Positions 38,201-48,144 are shown, numbered from the stretch's first letter. The stretch is DNA of 64,000 nt from Tengunoibacter tsumagoiensis (GCF_003967535.1 NZ_BIFR01000002.1:248001-312000); one strand, 5' to 3'. Notes: generated from the letters alone by a model not told the origin. A program made the numbers and translations.

Positions 38201-41200
38201 CTACGGTCCAGGCTAAGGAGCTCGAATCTGTTCAGGATCACGGGCAACCAGTCGATCCAATTCAGGAGTATCTCGTGCAGCTCTGGGCATCGCTATTGAA
38301 GCAGGGGCCGATAGGCATTCATGATAATTTTTTTGCGGCTGGTGGTCATTCTCTTCTGGCAACCCAGTTGATTGCTCGTATTCGGGCTACCTTTCATCAG
38401 GATCTTCCCCTGCGAGCAATCTTTGAGGCTCCTACGATAGCGCAACTTTCCGAGCGGATTATTCATCAACAACAGTCGTCTCAAGCCCATGAGCGTCTGA
38501 CTGCCATCTCTCGTCAAGAGCGGCAGGAGCGGCTCCCTTTAAATAGAGCGCAGAGGCGGCTCTGGTTTTTACAGCAAGTAGAGCCAGAGAATATAGCGTA
38601 TCATGTCCCCTTTGCCCTGCGCTTTGTCGGGCAACTGGATCACCAGGCTCTGGACCAGAGCTTGCAGGAGATCGTCAGGCGGCATGAAGCGTTGCGAACA
38701 ATCTTTTTGCAGCAGGATAACGAGCCATTTCAGAGGCTCCTTCCCTCTCTCGTGCTCTCCTTGCCGATTGACGACTTTAGCCAGCTTCCACCTGCTGAGC
38801 GAGAACAGATCGTGCAAGAGGCGCTGGTCGCAGAGGCCAGAGTGCCATTTGATCTGCAACTGGGACCACTCATACGAGCTCACCTCTTTCAATTGGCAGC
38901 AGAGGAACATATTCTGCTGATAGTAATGCATCATATTATCACTGATGGCTGGTCATTAAATGTCTTCTTTACAGAGCTCGCTCAACTCTATACTGCCTAT
39001 GTTCAGCATCAGCCATCGCCCCTCCTTGAATTACCAGTGCAGACAATCGATTATGCTTACTGGCAGCAAAGCAGAGTAGTGGATAGCCAGCTCGCATACT
39101 GGAAGGAGCAGCTAGCAGGAGCTCCAACCGTTTTTGAGCTCCCCTATCGAACCGTACGTCCACCAGTGCAGAGTTATCGAGGTGCACGACAGCTATTCAC
39201 ACTTCCAGCCTCTTTGCTTCAGCAGCTTCAGATTGTCGCCATCAATGCCGATTGCACGCTCTTTATGGTCGTCCTGGCCGCCTTTGACGTCGTGATGGCG
39301 ATGTATAGTGGGCAGAGCGACTTCCTCTTAGGCATGCCAATTGCCAACCGAACGCGCCCGGAGATTGAAGGACTCATTGGATTTTTTGTGAATACATTGC
39401 TCTTGCGTGCTCAGTTGACTGAGGTTCAGACGCTTCCACACTTATTGAGCAAGGTACGAGACGTTGTTCTGGGTGCCTCCGCGCATCAGGATCTTCCCTT
39501 CGAGCAGCTTGTTGAGGTCCTGCAGCCGCACAGAGATGCTTCGCGTAACCCTTTATTTCAGATTGAATTTGTTTTCAACAATGTTGTTTCCCTACCACGT
39601 GATCTCCCCAATCTCACAGTTGAGCTGCTGCGCGTGAGCAATGGGACCGAGCAATTTGATCTGACCTGCGCTATTGCTGATACGGGATCAGGTCTGCAAG
39701 TGCTGTTTGAATACAACAGTGATCTCTTTGAAGCAGCGTTCATCCAACGTTTAGCTGAACAGTATAGAGCGGTATTAGAGCGAATGACTCTCGATCCTGC
39801 TCAGTCGCTCTCAAGCTTGATGGTGATCACCGAAGAACAACTGGAACATCTGCGCATCTGGGGTGGTTGGCAGTCATCGCTCATTCCTTCCGAGCTCTCT
39901 TTCTTTAACAACTGGCATCCATGGAGCGAGCTTCCAGCAGTGATAGTATCAGGTCAGGTTGTCACCTATCAACAATTGTTCTCAGCGGAGCTTCCAGCAG
40001 CCATTGAAGAGCAGAGTGAGAACCATGAACTCCTTATGCAGATCAGGGCACTGCTTCAAGCGCTTACAGAGGATGGGCATTATTCCTTCTCGAGCCCTGG
40101 CACGCAATCCTTTACGCTGTCAGTTACCGATCTTCTCAGGCAGCTTACTCTTCTAACCGCAGCTTACCAGAACCATGCTTTGCTTCATCAAGAGGGAGAG
40201 CGCATCCTGTTGCTGGCACCGCTGTATACTATCGATCTCCTTGAATTTGCCCTGCCAGCTCTCAGTCGAGGTGCAACCCTTGTGCTTGTGTCGGCCAGTG
40301 AACGTTTACGTATACGTGATCACCTCTCAGATTTTCTTAGCGAGCAAGCAATTTCCACCATCATTATCTCTGCCCGTGAATGGCCGCATTGGTATGCTCA
40401 TCTCAGGCAGTATCCGCGCCCAACCGCATTACGGACTATCTTGCTGTATGGGAGAGCGGAGACACAGATTGCTCTCCATACAACGAAGCTACCGGAGCTC
40501 TCACTGGTGGCGGCATTTCGTCCACAGAAGCCAGGCTTGACAACATTGCTGGCAACGGTACATGAGAATGGTCTTCATCCTCATCTCCTGGCCAATGTCA
40601 ATCTAGCAATTCTTGATCAGCAAGGTGGCCCCGTCCCCATCGGAGTCATTGGAGAGCTTGCAGTGAATGGGAACTGGCTTGAACGGCAAGCCGCTAGCGA
40701 TAGCAAAGATTCGCCGATCTTTCCCGCATCTGCGGAGGGGCTCTATCGAACAGGAGAGTGGGGCAAGTTCACGCAGGAGGGTCAGCTTCAGCTCTTTGGC
40801 ACGACCAGCACACGCGTGCGTCTGCAAGAGAGCATGATCGACCTGATAGTGATTGAACAGATGCTGTCTGAACAAGTTGGAGTCTTGCAAGCCGCCGTGA
40901 GTGTTGACGCTGAAGGATCGCTGATGGCACTGATTGCATATATTCTCCCCTATGCGGGTCAACAGCCCGATCCCTTGCAGATCAAAAAAGCCTTACAACA
41001 ACAGCTCCCAGGTTATATGGTGCCTGAGCACATACTGATCGTCCCCGAGCTCATCTTTCTGCCTGATGGTCAGCTTGATCGTCGTATGCTTCCGCAGCCA
41101 TCGCGTACCAGACAACAGGTCTTTGCAGCTACAGCTAACGAGCAGCTTTTGCTTCAGATCTGGCGTAAAGTCTTGCAGAAAGAGCAGATCAGCATGCAGG

Positions 41201-41442
41201 ATAATTTCTTTGAGCAGGGAGGGCACTCGCTCCTTTTACTCCAGGTTCATAGCCAGTTGCCGCCAGAGATCAAAGAGGTCGTCAGCGTCGTAAATTTGTT
41301 TCAATATCCAACCATTCTAGCCCTTAGCACATTTATCTCTGCCCAACGGCAAACAAAAGGAGTGAAAGACCAGGGAAAGAAAGCGGCCCAATCTCGTTTA
41401 CAAGCGCTACAACGCAAGCAGCCTTTGAGAAAGCGTCCCTAA
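35206..41442 (+). CDS. NRPS, two modules, second A domain dead: C-A-T-C-A*-T
   Basis: 2078 aa. C1 about 50-485 (HHSIIDG, 175-181), A1 about 495-1005 with pocket read as DAFWLGGTFK (Val), T1 serine 1049, C2 about 1110-1545 (HHIITDG from 1242), A* about 1549-1965, T2 serine 2008. A* keeps the length and some landmarks of an A domain (ALSRGATLVL, LYRTGEWGKF, PGYMVPEH) but has no TSGSTGxPKG loop and no YGPTE. The A4 Asp is replaced (LYTIDLLE), and the A10 lysine is lost (DGQLDRRMLPQP). It cannot make an aminoacyl-AMP as normally understood. C2 and T2 look intact, so the module may be loaded in trans or skipped. The basic C-terminal tail (QSRLQALQRK) resembles that of the C-A-T NRPS downstream. 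Confidence 0.92.
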   Translation: MTADKQSKLAGLSAQAQDLLFQRLQQKKKQSRLPETIPEQPRTGSSFPLSFAQERLWFLAQMEPETVHYTICRAVLIQGDLLISALEQAINRLVERHEILRTTFRQDDSLPVQIIAPFRSISLPLIRLEAGTEEAAFAWAQQEARRPFQLEQDPLLRFHLLCLNDQKHLLVLTIHHSIIDGWSLGLLFQELAAWYQRFQQADLSPLPAVGIQYADYALWQRQWLAEGREQRQLAYWKRQLAGAPAVLAFPTRSDDSFINEERRSIVKRSASKSLADRLQTLSQQEQVTPFTSYLAAFFLLLARYTLQDDLLVGTPIANRQRRELEQVIGYLANTLVLRARISGDLTWHEFVQQVSATTLDAYAHQDLPFERLVESLQPERSLKQTPLIQVLFSFHSDPEATFNLPGLSTQTYQIDPGSATFLLTVAVEVREQELHLSAQYQQEQLSPAMVSQFLRHYELVLEQIVAHPEAQIKAFSLCTEEERSQLISKQISTAFPAQSSIQELFAEYVQRTPDAIALRSGSQTLTYWQLAQQSDWLAQSIAEQGVGPDVPVVLFVERSLAFIIALLAILKAGGAYVVLESSWPLERKAFVIDQLRPPVLVTSSHLLSQLPPIEGRVLYLDQLPLLEGGPWRGPDCDARQLAYISYTSGSTGWPKGVMVSHQNVVRLIRNTNYAQLHHERFLQLSAVAFDASTFEIWGALLNGSELVIAPAQQLSLHEIRALVEREYITTLWLTAGLFQQMVEHEPETFRSLHQALAGGDIVALPPALKALQYLPAESVLINGYGPTENTTFTTCYRLPGQSQGLTGSFPIGSPIANTSVFILDPYLQPVPTGLIGELYTGGAGLARGYCNRPDLTAERFIPHPFSSQPGDRLYATGDLARYRVDGVIEFIGRRDNQVKIRGFRVELGEIESVLWQTQLVRSCAVVYVCPVGSQEKSLVAYIVLRDQVLRNQTLQARAQLQQQVQQVLPDYMRPAIWLFKEQLPLTANGKVDRRALPLPTVQAKELESVQDHGQPVDPIQEYLVQLWASLLKQGPIGIHDNFFAAGGHSLLATQLIARIRATFHQDLPLRAIFEAPTIAQLSERIIHQQQSSQAHERLTAISRQERQERLPLNRAQRRLWFLQQVEPENIAYHVPFALRFVGQLDHQALDQSLQEIVRRHEALRTIFLQQDNEPFQRLLPSLVLSLPIDDFSQLPPAEREQIVQEALVAEARVPFDLQLGPLIRAHLFQLAAEEHILLIVMHHIITDGWSLNVFFTELAQLYTAYVQHQPSPLLELPVQTIDYAYWQQSRVVDSQLAYWKEQLAGAPTVFELPYRTVRPPVQSYRGARQLFTLPASLLQQLQIVAINADCTLFMVVLAAFDVVMAMYSGQSDFLLGMPIANRTRPEIEGLIGFFVNTLLLRAQLTEVQTLPHLLSKVRDVVLGASAHQDLPFEQLVEVLQPHRDASRNPLFQIEFVFNNVVSLPRDLPNLTVELLRVSNGTEQFDLTCAIADTGSGLQVLFEYNSDLFEAAFIQRLAEQYRAVLERMTLDPAQSLSSLMVITEEQLEHLRIWGGWQSSLIPSELSFFNNWHPWSELPAVIVSGQVVTYQQLFSAELPAAIEEQSENHELLMQIRALLQALTEDGHYSFSSPGTQSFTLSVTDLLRQLTLLTAAYQNHALLHQEGERILLLAPLYTIDLLEFALPALSRGATLVLVSASERLRIRDHLSDFLSEQAISTIIISAREWPHWYAHLRQYPRPTALRTILLYGRAETQIALHTTKLPELSLVAAFRPQKPGLTTLLATVHENGLHPHLLANVNLAILDQQGGPVPIGVIGELAVNGNWLERQAASDSKDSPIFPASAEGLYRTGEWGKFTQEGQLQLFGTTSTRVRLQESMIDLIVIEQMLSEQVGVLQAAVSVDAEGSLMALIAYILPYAGQQPDPLQIKKALQQQLPGYMVPEHILIVPELIFLPDGQLDRRMLPQPSRTRQQVFAATANEQLLLQIWRKVLQKEQISMQDNFFEQGGHSLLLLQVHSQLPPEIKEVVSVVNLFQYPTILALSTFISAQRQTKGVKDQGKKAAQSRLQALQRKQPLRKRP

Positions 41443-41467
41443 GTTGAGCACTGGAAGGAGATACTTG

Positions 41468-44400
41468 ATGCAACCGAGTGAAATGCCTGAAAATGCTATT
41501 GCCATCATTGGAATGAGCGGACATTTTCCACAAGCAAAGAATCTAGCAGAGTTCTGGCAAAAATTGCGAGCGGGTGAAGAGCTGATCACCTTTTTTACTG
41601 CCGACGACCTCGTTGCCGAAGGTTTTGCCATCGAGACAGTCAAACGAGACGACTTTGTCGGGGCCGCCGGTATTTTAGAGGATCATGCAAGCTTTGATGC
41701 AGCCTTCTTTGGCTATAGTCCGCGTGAAGCAGAGGTGATTGATCCACAGCAGCGCCTTTTTTTGATGGATGCCTATCAGGCCTTGGAAAGTTCTGGCTAT
41801 CTTTCGGATACATACGAGGGGCGTATTGGCGTCTTTGCGGCTTCAAGCATGAACACCTATATTCTGTATAACCTCTTTAGCAATCGAGATTTCATGGCTC
41901 ACGCCAACTCATTTCAGATTCTTATCAGCAATGACAAAGATTTTCTGGCGACCCGCGTCTCCTATAAGCTGGATCTGCATGGTCCTAGCATGAATATTCA
42001 GACAGCCTGTTCAAGCTCGCTTGTCGCAGTGCATGTTGCCTGCCAGAATCTACTCTATGGAGAATGCGATATCGCCATTGCAGGGGCCTCCTCCATCAAT
42101 TTTCCGCATAAAGGTGGCTATATTTATCAAGATGGTGAGATACTTTCGCCTGATGGTCATTGCCGAACCTTCGATGCCGATGCCCAGGGCACAGTGGGCA
42201 GCAATGGAGTTGGCGCAGTTATCTTAAAAAAATTAGAACATGCCCTCGACGATGGGGATACTATTTATGCAATTATTCGTGGCACTGCAATTAATAACGA
42301 TGGTGCTGGCAAAGTCGGGTATACCGCGCCCAGCGTTGATGGGCAGGCCGAAGTAATCTCTGAGGCGTTAGCAATTGCTGATGTGCCAGCAGATACGATT
42401 ACCTATATCGAGGCGCATGGAACCGCAACCCCCCTGGGCGATCCCATTGAGCTTGCCGCCTTGCAGCAGGTCTACCAGGAAGCAACGGATAAAGTTGGGT
42501 ATTGTGCCATTGGATCTTTGAAGTCAAATGTGGGGCATATGGATGCTGCGGCTGGAATTGGTGGCTTGATTAAGACCGTTCTGGCCCTTCAGCATCAAGA
42601 GATCCCGCCCAGTCTCCACTATTCGCGACCCAATCCGCGCATTGATTTTACCAATAGCCCGTTCTTTGTGAATACAACCTTGCGTGAGTGGAAGAGCGAG
42701 ACGAGCCCTCGTCGTGCCGGTGTCAGCTCCTTTGGTATTGGGGGCACCAATGCTCATATTATTCTTGAAGAAGCTCCTCCCCAGCCCGAAGCCGCTCCCG
42801 GCCTGCCATATCAGTTGTTGCTCCTTTCGGCAAAGACTTCGTCGGCACTGGAACAGGCCACAAGCAATTTGCAGAGCTATCTTGCAAACTATATGGCAAA
42901 CTATACGGCAGAGCATCCCAATGGCGAATTAGCGGATGTGGCCGATCTTGCAAACTATACGGCAGAGCATCCCAACGGTGACTTAGCGGATGTGGCCGAT
43001 CTTGCAAACTACACGGCAGAGCATCCCAATGGCGAATTAGCGGATGTGGCCTATACCTTGCAGGTTGGGCGCAAGCATTATGCCTATCGGCGAACCATTG
43101 TGGCCCGTGATCTGCAAGAGGCGCAGCAGGTGCTGGCAACGCAAGATCGCGAGCATCTCCATAGCAGTCTGCAAGAACAGCGCAAGCGGCCTCTTATCTG
43201 GCTTTTTTCAGGCCAGGGCTCGCAATATCAGCAGATGGGCTACGATCTCTATGCGACAGAGCCGAACTTCCGCGAGACCGTTGATCGGTGTGCACAGCTT
43301 CTCCTGCCACATATTGGGAGAGACCTACGCGAATTACTCTATCCAGCTACGATAGAACAGAAGCAAGAGGCGGCTGCTCAATTGCAGCAGACGCGTTATG
43401 CGCAGCCAGCTCTATTTGTGATTGAATATGCATTGAGCCAGCTCTGGTCTGCACTGGGATTGGAGCCGTATGCATTGATTGGACATAGCATTGGCGAATA
43501 TGTTGCAGCCTGTCTGGCGGGAGTCTTTAGCCTTGAGGATGCGCTCTTCCTTGTGGCTGCGCGTGGACGATTGATGCAAGAGACCGCCCCTGGCACGATG
43601 ATTAGTATCCCACGATCGGGTGCTGAGATTCAGCCATACCTTCATGGTACCTTGAGCCTGGCGGCCATCAACGCGCCTGGACTGTGTGTGGTCTCTGGCA
43701 GCAAAGAGGAGATCGAGCAGCTTCAGAGCAATCTGCAAGATCAGGGGATCGAGACACGCCCTCTTCATACCTCTCATGCCTTTCATTCTGTACTGATGGA
43801 ACCGATCTTGTCAGCGTTTGAGCAACATGTACGCCGGGTAACGCTGCATCCACCTGCGCTCCTCTATCTCTCCAATGTTACTGGAGATTGGATTCAGCCC
43901 TATGAAGCGACCGATCCGCTCTATTGGGTTAAGCAGTTGCGCCAGCCAGTACAATTTGCAGCCGGGATCGAGAGACTGGCTCAGGAACAGGATGCGATCT
44001 TCCTTGAAGTCGGACCCGGACGGACGCTCAATACACTGGTGCGACAGAACCTTGCCAGACAGACAACACAGGTAGTTCTTTCTTCCCTTCGCCATCCACA
44101 GGATCAGCAGTCCGATCGCGCCTTCTTCCTGGATACGATAGGCCGTCTCTGGCTTGCAGGACTATCTCTGCAATGGAAAGCACTGTGGACGCAAGAAACA
44201 CGTCGTTTTATTCCCTTGCCCACCTATCCATTTGAGCTGCAAAGCTACTATATTGCACCACAGGCAGGCTCGTTTATGCAAGGATTGCACCAGAGCAAAG
44301 AAGCAGCAACCTCCGTAGAGCCTGGTACGATAGAGGCCTCCACCGCCAATAGCAATCTTTATGCGCGACCGCAATTGCAGAGCGATTACGTCCCGGCTGA

Positions 44401-44671
44401 GACCGTCATCGAGCTTCGCCTGGCAGAGATCTGGCAAGAACATCTGGGCATTGAACAGGTAGGCATTTACGACAACTTCTTTGAATTAGGAGGACATTCG
44501 CTGCTCGCTACGCAGATGGTATCTGAGATTCAGCAGAGCTTTCCCATTGATTTCTCACTGAGAAACCTGTTTGAGAACGCGACCATCGCCAAAGCAGCCG
44601 TTTTAATTGAAGAGCAACTGCTCGCTAAACTTGAATCTCTACCCGATGACGAATTACCTCTGACACTGTAG
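41468..44671 (+). CDS. Type I PKS module: KS-AT-ACP
   Basis: About 1067 aa from ATG 41468 (AAGGAGA upstream). KS with C181 (TACSSS), H317 (EAHGTA) and H357 (NVGH). AT with S674 in GHSIGEY and HAFH at 770-773, the mark of malonyl-CoA use. ACP serine 1011 in LGGHS. No KR, DH or ER, so the added C2 unit stays a beta-ketone. The ACP looks like an NRPS carrier domain (IGIYDNFFELGGHSLLAT type), as is usual in hybrid lines. The KS-AT linker carries a 54-bp in-frame tandem repeat. It sits between two NRPS genes, so it should extend a peptidyl chain by one acetate unit and pass it to the C-A-T protein. Confidence 0.93.
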   Translation: MQPSEMPENAIAIIGMSGHFPQAKNLAEFWQKLRAGEELITFFTADDLVAEGFAIETVKRDDFVGAAGILEDHASFDAAFFGYSPREAEVIDPQQRLFLMDAYQALESSGYLSDTYEGRIGVFAASSMNTYILYNLFSNRDFMAHANSFQILISNDKDFLATRVSYKLDLHGPSMNIQTACSSSLVAVHVACQNLLYGECDIAIAGASSINFPHKGGYIYQDGEILSPDGHCRTFDADAQGTVGSNGVGAVILKKLEHALDDGDTIYAIIRGTAINNDGAGKVGYTAPSVDGQAEVISEALAIADVPADTITYIEAHGTATPLGDPIELAALQQVYQEATDKVGYCAIGSLKSNVGHMDAAAGIGGLIKTVLALQHQEIPPSLHYSRPNPRIDFTNSPFFVNTTLREWKSETSPRRAGVSSFGIGGTNAHIILEEAPPQPEAAPGLPYQLLLLSAKTSSALEQATSNLQSYLANYMANYTAEHPNGELADVADLANYTAEHPNGDLADVADLANYTAEHPNGELADVAYTLQVGRKHYAYRRTIVARDLQEAQQVLATQDREHLHSSLQEQRKRPLIWLFSGQGSQYQQMGYDLYATEPNFRETVDRCAQLLLPHIGRDLRELLYPATIEQKQEAAAQLQQTRYAQPALFVIEYALSQLWSALGLEPYALIGHSIGEYVAACLAGVFSLEDALFLVAARGRLMQETAPGTMISIPRSGAEIQPYLHGTLSLAAINAPGLCVVSGSKEEIEQLQSNLQDQGIETRPLHTSHAFHSVLMEPILSAFEQHVRRVTLHPPALLYLSNVTGDWIQPYEATDPLYWVKQLRQPVQFAAGIERLAQEQDAIFLEVGPGRTLNTLVRQNLARQTTQVVLSSLRHPQDQQSDRAFFLDTIGRLWLAGLSLQWKALWTQETRRFIPLPTYPFELQSYYIAPQAGSFMQGLHQSKEAATSVEPGTIEASTANSNLYARPQLQSDYVPAETVIELRLAEIWQEHLGIEQVGIYDNFFELGGHSLLATQMVSEIQQSFPIDFSLRNLFENATIAKAAVLIEEQLLAKLESLPDDELPLTL
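42896..43050 (+). repeat. In-frame 54-bp tandem repeat in the PKS linker
   Basis: Units begin at 42896, 42950 and 43004. Each codes for ANYTAEHPNGELADVADL (18 residues), with one D-for-E change in unit 2. The third runs into AYTLQVGRKHY, the normal post-KS linker. So one ancestral HPNGELADVAYTL segment has been tripled. The copies are almost identical at DNA level, which suggests a recent event. Confidence 0.93.
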
Positions 44672-44729
44672 CCGTTTTTACCATGAAGATAGCAGAAGAT
44701 AGCAGTACATTGAGAGAGGAGAGCGGGCT

Positions 44730-47700
44730 ATGTCTTTGTCAGACGGACAAACACAACCACAGACAGATCGTCGCAGTGCCTTATCTGAGCAACAGCAGGC
44801 GCGCCTTAGCCAGCTGCTGAGCAAACAGCCGATCAAGAAAGAGGCGACGATTAGTGCGCGGACGGCACAGGGGCCGGTTCCCGCGACATTTGTGCAACAG
44901 CGTTTATGGTTTATTGAGCAGATGAATCCAGGGAATACTGCTTACAACCTGTACAATGTATTGCGCATTCGAGGACCGGTGAACGCTGATCTGCTTGAGC
45001 GTAGCATCGCCAGGATTATTGCTCGCCACGAAAGTTTGCGCACAACTTTTCAGATTGATGAGAAGGGCAATCCCCTTCAGCATCTTGCTCCAACGCTTGA
45101 TTGGTTACTTGAGCGGAAAGATCTCAGCCTGGATGAAGAGAGGGAGCAGAGCCTTCAGACAATCTTAGAGCAGGCCACGCGATACCGCTTTGATCTCCAG
45201 CGGGGGCCTTTGCTCTATGGGTGTGTGGTTCGCCTGGATGCTCATGAGCATGTGCTGGTGCTGGTCATTCATCATATAGTCTTTGACGGATGGTCCTTTC
45301 GCGTCTTTATTCACGAGCTGAAAAGCTTCTACGAGGCCGAGCAAGCTGGTGGATCGCCAACGTTGCCTGCATTGGCGATCCAGTATGCCGATTATGCTCT
45401 CTGGCAGCAAGAATGGTTGAAAAGCGAGCAGGTCGCTACACATCTGGCCTACTGGCAGGAGCACCTGAGTGGAACATCGTTTATCTTAGATCTTCCAACA
45501 GATCGTCCTCGTCCACAGATCCAGACGTTGCGGGGGACCAGCCTGACCTTTGCCCTGCCTTCCGAGCTTACCGCACAGGTTAAGGCGTTCTGTATTCAAC
45601 AGGGATGCACACTATTTCAGGCCTTATTAGCCGCCTTTCAGATTGTGCTCTCGCGGTACAGTGGGCAGACTGATTTTCTCATTGGAACGCCGATGGCCAA
45701 CCGGACCCCACGCGAGACCGAGCCGCTCATTGGCCTGTTTGTGAATACCCTGGTCTTTCGAGCGCAGTTGACCGGTGAACCAGGTTTTCAGGCTATTGTT
45801 GCAAAGGTGCGTGAGGAGACATTGGATGCCTCATCGCATCAAGAGCTCCCCTTTGAAAAACTGGTTGAAACCCTACAAAGCGAACGCGATCTGAGCCGTA
45901 ATCCCCTCTTTCAAGTTATGTTTGCCTTTCAGAATAACCAGCAAGTCTCCTACACGATTGCCGATCTACAGATCCACTCAATACGCCTGCCAAATCCTGC
46001 CGCCCAATTTGAGCTCAATCTCTCTATGGCCGATACAAGCGAGGGGATTAAAGGGGCCATTGAATATAATACTGACCTGTTTGACGAGGCCACCATTCAG
46101 CGTTTGAGTGGGCATTTTCAGAGCGTGCTTCAGGCAGGCATTGAGCATCCAACGGCATCATTTAAGACGCTGCCTTTGCTGACTGCTTCTGAAAAACAGC
46201 AGCTTGCTACCTGGAATGCAACGCACCGGGCATTTCCGCTGGAGAAAGCCTTTCATGAGCTTTTTACTGAGCAGGTCTGGCGCTCACCCCGGCAGATTGC
46301 CTTTCGTTATCAACAGAGATCCATGACATATGAAGAGCTCAATCAGCGTGCCAATCAGCTTGCGCATGCACTGCTTGCCCAGAACATCCCCGCTGAAGCT
46401 CCGATTGGTCTGTTTATGGAGCGTTCGCTGCCAATGGTGGTTGCGATACTTGCAATCTGGAAAGCTGGTGCAGCCTATATTCCACTTGATCCCGTCTATC
46501 CTCGAGAGCGCATCACCCAGATTTTAGAGAATGCCCACCCCGTTCTTCTCTTGACGCAGATGCCGATCGCTTCAGCCTTTCAGGAGATACCGCAGATAGC
46601 CATCGCGGATGATTGGCAGGGGTTAGATGAATGGAGCAGTGAAGAGCCTCCAGGCCGAACTTTACCAGATTCGCTTGCTTATACTATCTATACGTCTGGC
46701 TCAACTGGTATTCCAAAAGGAGCAATGGTCACTCATCGCGGGATGCTGAATCATCTGTTTGCCAAAGTCTCAGATTTACAGATCAGTGCCGAAGATCATC
46801 TTGCTCAGACGGCTTCTCATTGTTTTGATATCTCGGTCTGGCAGTTTTTTAGTGCGCTCCTGGTTGGTGGAACCGTGACCATTTTTCCCGATGAGGTTAC
46901 GCACAATCCAGAACGTTTGCTGACAGAGACAGTGCACTCGCAGATTACCATTTTAGAGATTGTTCCATCTTTATTGCGAGCGATCCTGGACACAGGCGCT
47001 CAGACGTCGATTATTCAACATTTGCGTTACCTTGTTGTCACTGGTGAGGCGCTTCCGACAGAATTGTGTCAGCGCTGGTTTCGCGATGGCTCCACTATCC
47101 CGCTGGTGAATGCCTATGGACCCACTGAATGTTCGGACGATGTCACGCATGGGTTTATCGAACCAGCTACCACCATTGCAGGACCGAGCGCACCTATTGG
47201 ACGTACCATCGCCAATACGCAATTGTATCTTGTCGATGAGCGCTTCCTTCCAGTTCCAATTGGTGTTACTGGTGAGTTATATGTTGGTGGAACCGGGGTG
47301 GGACGAGGCTACCTGTCCGATCCCGAGCGCACTGCCACGGCTTTTCTGCCTGATCCATTCAGCGGGGAAGCAGGTGCGCGGCTCTATAAGACAGGTGATC
47401 TTGCCCGCTATCTTCACGATGGCACCATTGAATTCCTCGGACGTATCGATCACCAGATCAAATTACGCGGGTACCGCATTGAATTGGGAGAGATCGAAGC
47501 CGTCCTCAACTCGCTTGAAGGAGTGCAGAGCAGCGTCATTGTACTCCATACGGAGACAGCGGGCGTTCAGGCTGGACAACAGCGACTCATCGCCTATGTG
47601 GTTAATCATGCTGAGTCAGGTCCAACCGCCAGCCAACTTCGGCAAGCGCTCAAAGAGCGGCTACCAGAGTATATGGTTCCAGCTGCCTTTATTTTTCTGG

Positions 47701-48119
47701 CTGCACTTCCTCTGACCACAAATGGGAAGATTGATCGAAAAGCATTGCCAGCGCCTCAGGAGAACGAACTGGCCCGCATCGTCGAGTATCGACCGCCCCA
47801 GTCCGCCCTGGAGCAAGCGGTTGCCCGGGCCTGGCAAGAAATTTTACATATTGAGCATGTAGGAGTGCAGGATAACTTCTTTGATCTTGGAGGTCATTCA
47901 TTACTCTTAATTCAAGTGCAGCAGAAGCTCAAAGACGTTTTCACAACGAGAAAAGTAACGTTACTTGAACTTTTTCAATATCCAACCATCAGCGCACTCG
48001 TCGACGCACTTGCACCTGCCCAGGGAGTAGCGCAGAACCATCGCGCCTCCTCGCAAGGTCAGAATCGCGCTCAGAGCCGGCGTGCAGCCTTGAAACGACT
48101 GCGGCAAGAGGAAAGATGA
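44730..48119 (+). CDS. NRPS, one module: C-A-T
   Basis: 1129 aa. C about 45-480 with HHIVFDG at 181-187, A about 495-1005 (YTSGSTGIPKG, NAYGPTE, NGKIDR), T serine 1057 in LGGHS. I read the pocket as DIWEVTADDK. Three acidic residues (E278, D330, D331 in GrsA numbering) line it, which suits a side chain with a second amine, such as 2,3-diaminopropionate or 2,4-diaminobutyrate; the SbnA-like gene upstream favours the former. No thioesterase or reductase follows. The C-terminus is a basic helix (QSRRAALKRLRQEER). It follows the PKS by 58 bp and has a good ribosome site. Confidence 0.93.
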   Translation: MSLSDGQTQPQTDRRSALSEQQQARLSQLLSKQPIKKEATISARTAQGPVPATFVQQRLWFIEQMNPGNTAYNLYNVLRIRGPVNADLLERSIARIIARHESLRTTFQIDEKGNPLQHLAPTLDWLLERKDLSLDEEREQSLQTILEQATRYRFDLQRGPLLYGCVVRLDAHEHVLVLVIHHIVFDGWSFRVFIHELKSFYEAEQAGGSPTLPALAIQYADYALWQQEWLKSEQVATHLAYWQEHLSGTSFILDLPTDRPRPQIQTLRGTSLTFALPSELTAQVKAFCIQQGCTLFQALLAAFQIVLSRYSGQTDFLIGTPMANRTPRETEPLIGLFVNTLVFRAQLTGEPGFQAIVAKVREETLDASSHQELPFEKLVETLQSERDLSRNPLFQVMFAFQNNQQVSYTIADLQIHSIRLPNPAAQFELNLSMADTSEGIKGAIEYNTDLFDEATIQRLSGHFQSVLQAGIEHPTASFKTLPLLTASEKQQLATWNATHRAFPLEKAFHELFTEQVWRSPRQIAFRYQQRSMTYEELNQRANQLAHALLAQNIPAEAPIGLFMERSLPMVVAILAIWKAGAAYIPLDPVYPRERITQILENAHPVLLLTQMPIASAFQEIPQIAIADDWQGLDEWSSEEPPGRTLPDSLAYTIYTSGSTGIPKGAMVTHRGMLNHLFAKVSDLQISAEDHLAQTASHCFDISVWQFFSALLVGGTVTIFPDEVTHNPERLLTETVHSQITILEIVPSLLRAILDTGAQTSIIQHLRYLVVTGEALPTELCQRWFRDGSTIPLVNAYGPTECSDDVTHGFIEPATTIAGPSAPIGRTIANTQLYLVDERFLPVPIGVTGELYVGGTGVGRGYLSDPERTATAFLPDPFSGEAGARLYKTGDLARYLHDGTIEFLGRIDHQIKLRGYRIELGEIEAVLNSLEGVQSSVIVLHTETAGVQAGQQRLIAYVVNHAESGPTASQLRQALKERLPEYMVPAAFIFLAALPLTTNGKIDRKALPAPQENELARIVEYRPPQSALEQAVARAWQEILHIEHVGVQDNFFDLGGHSLLLIQVQQKLKDVFTTRKVTLLELFQYPTISALVDALAPAQGVAQNHRASSQGQNRAQSRRAALKRLRQEER

Positions 48120-48144
48120 AAACAGAAAGGTGAGGGTTAAAAAG

